Shown: in pieces, positions 58,409 through 64,000 of the stretch
Position numbering within the stretch: the first letter of the stretch is position 1
How the letters are laid out: every line of letters begins with the position of its first letter
Assembly: GCF_000686905.1 (NCBI RefSeq)
Contig: NZ_JMLW01000015.1
Coordinates: forward strand, 1-64,000
DNA: 64,000 bases
Origin: Marinospirillum insulare DSM 21763
GTDB lineage: Bacteria; Pseudomonadota; Gammaproteobacteria; Pseudomonadales; Halomonadaceae
Direction of reading: 5' to 3'
Program-made: the position numbers and the translations under genes
Notes under the pieces: model-generated
The model's input: only the letters and a program-made list of their open reading frames with translations
The model's database searches: none
What the model was told of the DNA's origin: nothing

Positions 58409-59775
58409 ACCGCTTCCAAGGCTTCGCTTAACCGGCTAACGCCTATTACTTGCATACCAGCTGGCATATCTTTAGGTACATTGCCTTTAGGTACAATAGC
58501 GCGGGTAAAGCCATGTTTAGCTGCCTCTCTAATTCTTTCTTGGCCGCTAGGTACTGGGCGTATCTCTCCAGACAAACCTATTTCACCAATAACCATTAGC
58601 TCATGGGGTAACGGCTGGTTTTTGAGTGAAGACACTATTGCCATAACGGCAGCTAAATCAGCACTGGTTTCTAATACCTTAATACCGCCCACCACGTTCA
58701 AAAATACATCTTGATCGCCTGTAAAAATACCGCCGTGCCGATTCAAAACCGCCAAGAGCATAGACAAACGATTAGCATCTAAGCCAACCGCAACCCGCCT
58801 TGGGTTACCTAGTTGCGACTCATCCACCAACGCCTGTACTTCCACTAATAAAGGGCGTGTACCTTCCCAGGTTGCCATAACCACACTACCCGCTGCAGCT
58901 TCTTCGTCGCGTGAAAGAAAAATTGCCGAAGGATTTTTTACTTCCTTTAGCCCGCCTTCCAACATAGCAAACACACCCAGCTCATTCACTGCACCAAAAC
59001 GGTTTTTTTGGCCTCGTAAAGTACGAAAGCGAGAATCTGCTTCGCCTTCTAATAAAAGGGAAGCGTCTATCATGTGCTCTAAAACTTTAGGGCCTGCTAA
59101 CGAACCATCTTTAGTGACATGACCCACTAAGAATAAAACTGTATGCGTTTGTTTAGCAAAGCGAGTTAAAAAAGCAGCAGACTCTCTAACCTGGGCAACA
59201 CCACCAGGGGCCGACTGAAGATCACTAACGTGCATGGTTTGAATTGAGTCCACTATCAGTACTTGGGGTTTTTCTACTTCGGCTACCGCCAAAATGCTTT
59301 CAACACTGGTTTCTGCCAGCATTTTCAAACCCTGTGTTGGCAAACTTAGCCGCTGCGCTCTTAAAGCCACCTGCTGCAAAGATTCCTCACCCGTGACATA
59401 AAGCACTTTCATTAACTGCGCCAGCTTACAAGCCGTTTGTAGCAGCAGGGTAGATTTACCCGCCCCAGGGTGGCCACCCAACAAAACGGCAGAACCAGGC
59501 ACCAACCCACCACCTAGAACACGATCAAATTCATTAAAGGTGGTTGAAAACCTAGGAAGGTCTTGTAAGTCTATTTCAGCTAGGTCTTGTACCTGTTTAG
59601 ATAAACCACCTGCAAATCCACTACGCGCAGCTGCTATGGGCGAGCTTCTACTCGCAGCTCCTAACCGAATTTCCTGTACACTATTCCATTCTTTGCAAGC
59701 AGTACATTGACCCTGCCATTTACTGTATTCTGCTCCGCATTCTATGCAAACATAAGCGGTTTTTTGTTTTGCCAT
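58405..59775 (-). CDS. radA: DNA repair protein RadA (Sms)
   Basis: DnaB-like helicase that drives branch migration in recombinational repair. The 456-residue protein has the N-terminal zinc finger CIECGAEYSKWQGQCTACKEW-like C4 site (C11, C14, C28, C31), Walker A GGHPGAGKST, the KNRFG motif (GQKNRFGAVNELG), and a C-terminal Lon-like domain (about 290-456). It is complete. Its start is back to back with the O-acetylhomoserine sulfhydrylase gene and its stop overlaps the MBL gene. Confidence 0.95.
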   Translation of the reverse strand: MAKQKTAYVCIECGAEYSKWQGQCTACKEWNSVQEIRLGAASRSSPIAAARSGFAGGLSKQVQDLAEIDLQDLPRFSTTFNEFDRVLGGGLVPGSAVLLGGHPGAGKSTLLLQTACKLAQLMKVLYVTGEESLQQVALRAQRLSLPTQGLKMLAETSVESILAVAEVEKPQVLIVDSIQTMHVSDLQSAPGGVAQVRESAAFLTRFAKQTHTVLFLVGHVTKDGSLAGPKVLEHMIDASLLLEGEADSRFRTLRGQKNRFGAVNELGVFAMLEGGLKEVKNPSAIFLSRDEEAAAGSVVMATWEGTRPLLVEVQALVDESQLGNPRRVAVGLDANRLSMLLAVLNRHGGIFTGDQDVFLNVVGGIKVLETSADLAAVMAIVSSLKNQPLPHELMVIGEIGLSGEIRPVPSGQERIREAAKHGFTRAIVPKGNVPKDMPAGMQVIGVSRLSEALEAV

Positions 59776-59792
59776 TTTGCCCTGCTTTTTTA

Positions 59793-59824
59793 TTGACAGT
59801 TATAAGAAACGCATTCAATATAAC
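59793..59824 (+). promoter_or_regulatory. Possible promoter of the sulfhydrylase gene
   Basis: A perfect TTGACA lies at 59793-59798 and a TATAAC at 59819-59824, but the 20-base spacing is too long; CAATAT at 59816-59821 gives 17. The region is the only gap (85 bases) between radA and the gene. Confidence 0.45.
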
Positions 59825-59860
59825 CAAAAGTTAAATAATGCTCAAAATAAGGATACACAG

Positions 59861-61132
59861 ATGAAACGTGAAACGCTTGCTCTACACCATGCTTATGAAC
59901 CCGATGGCCAACATGCGGTTGCAGTTCCTATTCACCAAACCACTTCGTTTAGCTTCGACTCGGCTCAACATGCAGCCGACCTCTTCGACCTAAAAGTGCC
60001 TGGCAACATTTATACCCGCATAATGAATCCAACCTGCGCTATTTTAGAACAACGCATTGCCGCGCTTGAAGGTGGTATTGCTGGCTTAGCGGTTGCTTCA
60101 GGTATGGCTGCGATTACTTACGCTATTCAAACGATAGCGCAAGCAGGCGATAACATTGTTTCAATCAGCGAGCTCTATGGTGGTACATACAATCTTTTTG
60201 CTCATACGCTTCCTCGTCAGGGTATAGAAGTACGCTTTGTAGATAAAAATGACCTAGCTGGCTTAGAAGCTTTAATTGATGCTAACACCAAAGCAGTCTT
60301 CTGCGAATCCATTGGTAACCCTTCAGGTGGCGTTGTTGATATGGAAGGCTTAGTTGAAGTTGCTCACCGTCAGGGTGTTCCTGTAATAGTAGACAACACT
60401 GTTGCAACTCCTTTTTTGTGGCGACCCATTGAGCAAGGCGCAGACATAGTTATTCAGTCAGCCACCAAATACATTGGCGGACACGGTACTACCCTAGGTG
60501 GTGTTATTGTTGATTCAGGTAAGTTTCCTTGGGGTGACAATGCTGAGCGCTTTCCACTGCTAAACCAACCCGATGTTTCTTATCATGGGGTGAACTATGT
60601 AAAAGATGTGGGTGCAGCAGCCTTTATTACTCGTGCCCGAGTGGTTCCTTTACGCAATATGGGTGCAGCTCTTTCTGCACAGTCTGCTTGGAACCTTTTA
60701 CAAGGATTAGAAACCCTAGCACTGCGTATGGAGCGCACCTGTGAAAACACTCAAAAAGTGGCTGAGTATTTAAAACAGCACTCTCAAGTAGCTTGGGTTA
60801 ATTATGCTGGTTTAGCTGATCACCCAGACCATGCACTAGCGCAAAAATACATGGATGGTAAAGCCTCAGGTATTCTTAGCTTTGGTATTAAGGGCGGTAA
60901 AGAAGCAGGTGTTAAATTTTACGATGCACTACAACTGTTTAATCGCTTGGTTAACATTGGCGATGCTAAAAGCTGCTCTTCTATTCCTGCGTCCACCACT
61001 CACCGCCAACTAAATGCTGATGAACTAGCTAAGGCTGGGGTAAGTGAAGATATGGTGCGCTTATCTGTAGGTATTGAGCATATCGATGACCTACTGGCTG
61101 ACTTAGAGCAAGCACTCTCTGCTGCTAACTAA
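59861..61132 (+). CDS. metY: O-acetylhomoserine sulfhydrylase (aminocarboxypropyltransferase)
   Basis: PLP enzyme that makes homocysteine directly from O-acetylhomoserine and sulfide, in methionine synthesis. The 423-residue protein has HQTTSFSFDSAQHAADLF, YTRIMNPT, GMAAITYAIQ, the VDNTVATPF loop, and the PLP lysine in SATKYIGGHGTTLGG, then SLGDAKS-like NIGDAKSCSSIPASTTHRQL. I chose the ATG at 59861 behind AAGGA; the 28-residue upstream extension is not supported. A terminator follows. The gene symbol is shared by the unrelated tRNA gene above. Confidence 0.94.
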   Translation: MKRETLALHHAYEPDGQHAVAVPIHQTTSFSFDSAQHAADLFDLKVPGNIYTRIMNPTCAILEQRIAALEGGIAGLAVASGMAAITYAIQTIAQAGDNIVSISELYGGTYNLFAHTLPRQGIEVRFVDKNDLAGLEALIDANTKAVFCESIGNPSGGVVDMEGLVEVAHRQGVPVIVDNTVATPFLWRPIEQGADIVIQSATKYIGGHGTTLGGVIVDSGKFPWGDNAERFPLLNQPDVSYHGVNYVKDVGAAAFITRARVVPLRNMGAALSAQSAWNLLQGLETLALRMERTCENTQKVAEYLKQHSQVAWVNYAGLADHPDHALAQKYMDGKASGILSFGIKGGKEAGVKFYDALQLFNRLVNIGDAKSCSSIPASTTHRQLNADELAKAGVSEDMVRLSVGIEHIDDLLADLEQALSAAN

Positions 61133-61147
61133 GCTTAGTTAGGTTAT

Positions 61148-61177
61148 ATGCCCTGCTGGTAATGACTAGTAGGGCAT
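61148..61177 (+). terminator. Terminator after the sulfhydrylase gene
   Basis: ATGCCCTGCT (61148-61157) pairs with AGTAGGGCAT (61168-61177), ten pairs including one G:T, followed by TTTTTTAT. It lies 15 bases after the stop codon. Confidence 0.85.
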
Positions 61178-61262
61178 TTTTTATGCTTGTCATTTAATAA
61201 GCGAGTCGGCAATCTGGTTGTGGATAATTTATCTATAAATAACAACAATAAGGAATAAAGTC

Positions 61263-61853
61263 ATGTCATCACCTTTGAGCCCCTACTTTAATTTACCTAC
61301 AGAAATTGACGATCTACCTGAAGATATTAAAAATACTATTCTAGCAGTACAAGAAAAAGCAGGTTTTGTGCCTAATGTATTTTTAATGTTGGCTTACCGT
61401 CCTGCTGAGTTTCGTGCATTTTTTGCTTACTATGATGCGCTAATGGAAAGAGAGTCTGAAACGCTAACCCTAGCTGAAAAAGAAATGATAGTAGTAACAA
61501 CCAGTGCACAAAATCACTGCCTTTACTGTGTGGTTGCTCATGGAGCTTTATTGCGTATTTACAGTAAAGATCCGCTAATCGCTGATCAAGTAGCTATTAA
61601 CCACAGAACCGCTCCACTCAGTGACCGTCACCGTGTAATGCTAGACTTTGCTTTGTACGTTAGCTTAGAGGCAGGCGAGCTAAATGAAGCTTGGGTAGAA
61701 GAACTTGAAGCAGTAGGTTTTACTAGGGAAGATATTTGGGATATAGGTGCTGTGTGTGCTTTTTTTGGTCTATCAAACCGTATGGTGTCATTAACAGGTA
61801 CACCGCCCAATCAGGAGTTTTACCTGCTTGGACGGCAACCTAAAAACAACTAA
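61263..61853 (+). CDS. AhpD-like carboxymuconolactone decarboxylase family protein
   Basis: A 196-residue peroxidase-related protein of the AhpD fold. The redox motif CLYCVVAHG contains the CxxC and following His of alkylhydroperoxidase proteins; EKEMIVVTTSAQNH precedes it, as usual. AAGGA lies ahead of the ATG. It stands alone, converging on the PhaC-like gene with only three bases between the stops. The substrate and reductant are unknown. Confidence 0.88.
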   Translation: MSSPLSPYFNLPTEIDDLPEDIKNTILAVQEKAGFVPNVFLMLAYRPAEFRAFFAYYDALMERESETLTLAEKEMIVVTTSAQNHCLYCVVAHGALLRIYSKDPLIADQVAINHRTAPLSDRHRVMLDFALYVSLEAGELNEAWVEELEAVGFTREDIWDIGAVCAFFGLSNRMVSLTGTPPNQEFYLLGRQPKNN

Positions 61854-61856
61854 CGC

Positions 61857-63911
61857 TTAAGACTTTTTAGCTGGCGGCTTCTTTTTAGAAGTTGCTGGCT
61901 TAGGTTTGGCTTTAGCTGTTTTCACTTCTGGTGCTTTTTTTGCAGCTTCTTTTACCGAGTCAGACTTATCAGCTGCTGCCTCTGGAGCTGGAGGGCAAGG
62001 GTCTGGTGTTCCAGGCTCTTTATTCGGAATATATACCGGCGGCTCATCTTGCAGGAAGTCAGTTACTAGCTCTAAAAACTCCGCCAGTAATCGTTTACTC
62101 ACCACAAAAATATGCCCCACATTTTTTTCGATGGTACGGTTTAACCCACCACAGGTCATTTGTATATTGCCACCTTTACGTCCCCACCTTTCGCTTGTTA
62201 AACAAGAGCCAACAGGAGCAATAGGGTCACGCAAACCACGGTAGTCAAACAGTGCAACATCCGCCATGTTTAACATGTCCATATCAACAGGCTTACCATC
62301 TAGCTCTGGATATTTAGAAGGTAGTGTATATTTACCTTCCCAAATCTCATTGTCTAAGAAGATTTTTTGAATCCACTCACGGTGAGCACGTGCTGGAAAA
62401 CGTGTTCCAGAATTTAACCAATGCATAAAGGGTGCAGCATCGTCTATTGCGCCTGGGAAATTGGCACGAGCATAGAAACCCTCTGCAACACTAAAGGCTA
62501 CACCTGGCTGAATGGCATGCATACCGACTTCAATAGTTTGCGGTGGCACGTTAGACCCAGCATAGAAGGTTTTCATTACTTCAGGTGAATAGTGCTCGCG
62601 TATGACATCACGCATAGGCTTATGACCACTAGCTTCATCATCAAAGAAAATAGGTGCTGTCATAAGTACTACTTGACGTATTTGCAGCTCACCACCTTCA
62701 ATATTTAACTCTTCAATTCTACGCGCTAGGTAGGGCATAAATAAGGTGCCGCCCATGCAGTAAGACATAACATCAATACTTTGCTTTGGATGACGCTCAA
62801 TAATCATATCCAAGTATTTGTCATGCACAGTTTTACCGTAAAAGCTTAACCCTAAGTTAGCTTGATCTGGGCCAGGGTTACCATAGTCAACCATATAAAT
62901 ATCGTAACCCTGCTGCAGCATACCCTCTACGACTGACTTACCCGGGGCAAGATCAAAAATCTCACAACGGTTAATCATTGGGCTGGCCATATAAAGCGTT
63001 TTACCGTTTGGCTTAATGCCTTCAGGTAAAGGGTAGTGCCTTAATTTTACTGAATACAAAGCTGATCCAGGTACCTCTTCCCACTGACAAGCACCTAAAA
63101 AAGATGCAGGTGACTCAAGTGCAAAACGGCGTACATCAAATGCATCACGCGCCAATAAGGCGAGCAAACGTAATTCGCAATCTGCTAAGTATTGAGCATC
63201 ATCTTGTACTTTTTCGCCCTCTGGGGTGAGCTTACGATAAGGATTGCGTGTTAAATCACTTAGGGGCTCATTAGCAATGACTTGTAACAGTGACCTGAGC
63301 AGCTTTTTCATTGCTCTTAAGCGTGTTTGGCCGAAGCTATGGTACTGCCACTCTAAGCGTCGCAGTGCAGCCAGGCTAGTTAACAACCAAGCCTGACCAG
63401 ATGCCTGCTCACAAACACGGTCACACGCAGCTCTATCAAACACTAACTTATAGCCAGAGCGTGTTACATCATCACGTCCTGAAGCAATTTCTTCTTCAGT
63501 TGCTTTCACTTCTTTAGTTAAAGCAATGACCAACCTTTTAATGCGTGCAGCATAGGCAGACTCAATACGAATATTGTCAGTCGCTACAGGGTCTGGATCT
63601 CGACCTACTGCAACAGCCTCTTGTGTTGCTTTTACCAGCGGCTTAAGCCAACCAGTGAACACTTCGGGTGGAACACCAAAAGGAGCAAAAAAATCACTTT
63701 GCTGGTAAGACAAAGACATCATGCTTTTAAGCACTTGGCCGTTGAAGTTGCTAAGCCAATGATTAGTGTCTTTTAAACGTGCCACGTTATCTGCAGGCGT
63801 TAGCGTTAAAAAACCATCTAGCTGATCTGCAGTAAAACGCGGCACAGGTGTGGCTAGTCCTTTAAGCGTATTTGAAAGCACGTCTGGCAATTCATCATTC
63901 ATTGTAAACAT
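61857..63911 (-). CDS. phaC: Polyhydroxyalkanoate synthase-like protein
   Basis: Alpha/beta-hydrolase-type polymerase of 684 residues, expected to join hydroxyacyl-CoA units into PHA granules. The lipase-like box is SYCMGGT, with nucleophile C385; Asp and His of the triad fit D562 (RDPIAPVGS) and H600 (NVGHIF). YDIYMVDYGNPGPDQANL resembles the PhaC core, but the class I NSDSTRMP-type motif is replaced by LNSGTRFPARAHREW, so the class is uncertain. The last 45 residues are Lys/Ala/Pro-rich. The start at ATG 63911 has GAGGTG seven bases upstream; later ATG 63902 is possible. Confidence 0.8.
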   Translation of the reverse strand: MFTMNDELPDVLSNTLKGLATPVPRFTADQLDGFLTLTPADNVARLKDTNHWLSNFNGQVLKSMMSLSYQQSDFFAPFGVPPEVFTGWLKPLVKATQEAVAVGRDPDPVATDNIRIESAYAARIKRLVIALTKEVKATEEEIASGRDDVTRSGYKLVFDRAACDRVCEQASGQAWLLTSLAALRRLEWQYHSFGQTRLRAMKKLLRSLLQVIANEPLSDLTRNPYRKLTPEGEKVQDDAQYLADCELRLLALLARDAFDVRRFALESPASFLGACQWEEVPGSALYSVKLRHYPLPEGIKPNGKTLYMASPMINRCEIFDLAPGKSVVEGMLQQGYDIYMVDYGNPGPDQANLGLSFYGKTVHDKYLDMIIERHPKQSIDVMSYCMGGTLFMPYLARRIEELNIEGGELQIRQVVLMTAPIFFDDEASGHKPMRDVIREHYSPEVMKTFYAGSNVPPQTIEVGMHAIQPGVAFSVAEGFYARANFPGAIDDAAPFMHWLNSGTRFPARAHREWIQKIFLDNEIWEGKYTLPSKYPELDGKPVDMDMLNMADVALFDYRGLRDPIAPVGSCLTSERWGRKGGNIQMTCGGLNRTIEKNVGHIFVVSKRLLAEFLELVTDFLQDEPPVYIPNKEPGTPDPCPPAPEAAADKSDSVKEAAKKAPEVKTAKAKPKPATSKKKPPAKKS

Positions 63912-64000
63912 TGATACACACCTCTGTTTGCTGATTACATTCTGTAATATTAGCAAAACCTTAAAAAACAATAAAGCTTAGCCGTTACTTCTGATTATGG

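Overview
The window reads as about 64 kb of chromosome from a marine-type gammaproteobacterium close to Oceanospirillales/Pseudomonadales. This is inferred from gene order (argH-lptM-lysA-dapF-DUF484; engB/cytochrome c4/dsbA; secG-tRNA-Leu-tRNA-fMet-rimP-nusA-infB-rbfA-truB-rpsO-pnp; ftsH-folP-glmM-tpiA; carAB-greA), moderate GC, and the mix of c-type cytochromes, a TRAP transporter and a PHA synthase-like protein. No rRNA or phylogenetic marker was compared, so the genus is open.

Layout. 1-4.4 kb: the right end of an IS30-family element sits in the 3' end of a thiosulfate dehydrogenase/tetrathionate reductase gene (tsdA), preceded by tsdB and a TtrSR-like two-component system. 4.4-5.9 kb: a TnpB-only IS200/IS605-type element with hairpin-rich ends, abutting an Na+-dependent transporter gene. 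7.4-14 kb: arginine/lysine biosynthesis and envelope genes (argH, lptM, lysA, dapF, DUF484, engB, cytochrome c4, dsbA). 14-21.3 kb: an orphan coiled-coil membrane protein, then a divergent iron-type cluster (diheme peroxidase against imelysin / DUF1111 / imelysin / DUF1513) with two Fur-box-like sequences between. 21.3-29.2 kb: K+/H+ antiporter, an EcoRII-like restriction-modification pair, and a TRAP transporter. 29.4-34 kb: dtd, an SDR, ABC-F ATPase, TIGR02444 protein, FKBP isomerase. 34-55.8 kb: a long, highly conserved minus-strand block for translation, RNA decay, cell-envelope precursors, proteolysis, pyrimidine and lysine synthesis, with two tRNAs. 56-64 kb: GAF/HD-GYP protein with a metallo-beta-lactamase phosphodiesterase, radA, an O-acetylhomoserine sulfhydrylase, an AhpD-like protein and a PhaC-like synthase.

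How genes work together. TtrSR next to TsdBA suggests tetrathionate or thiosulfate sensing coupled to a periplasmic diheme enzyme, though the IS30 insertion has replaced the extreme C-terminus of TsdA. The imelysin cluster looks like an iron-regulated periplasmic redox/uptake module. lysA, dapF and dapB all serve meso-DAP/lysine synthesis.

Most notable observations: DapF has Ser where the family has its second catalytic Cys (residue 219), with the first Cys kept; the tetrathionate sensor is linked to TsdBA rather than to ttrABC; the TnpB element seems to supply the stop codon of the neighbouring transporter; a terminator-like hairpin with a small ORF lies in the carA leader; and the initiator tRNA carries U1:U72 rather than the usual C1:A72 mismatch. 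Several starts are non-ATG (TTG for carA and the SDR; GTG for infB, rimP, rlmE, probably pnp and the antiporter). No CRISPR array, rRNA, prophage or stretch over 300 bases without a gene was seen.
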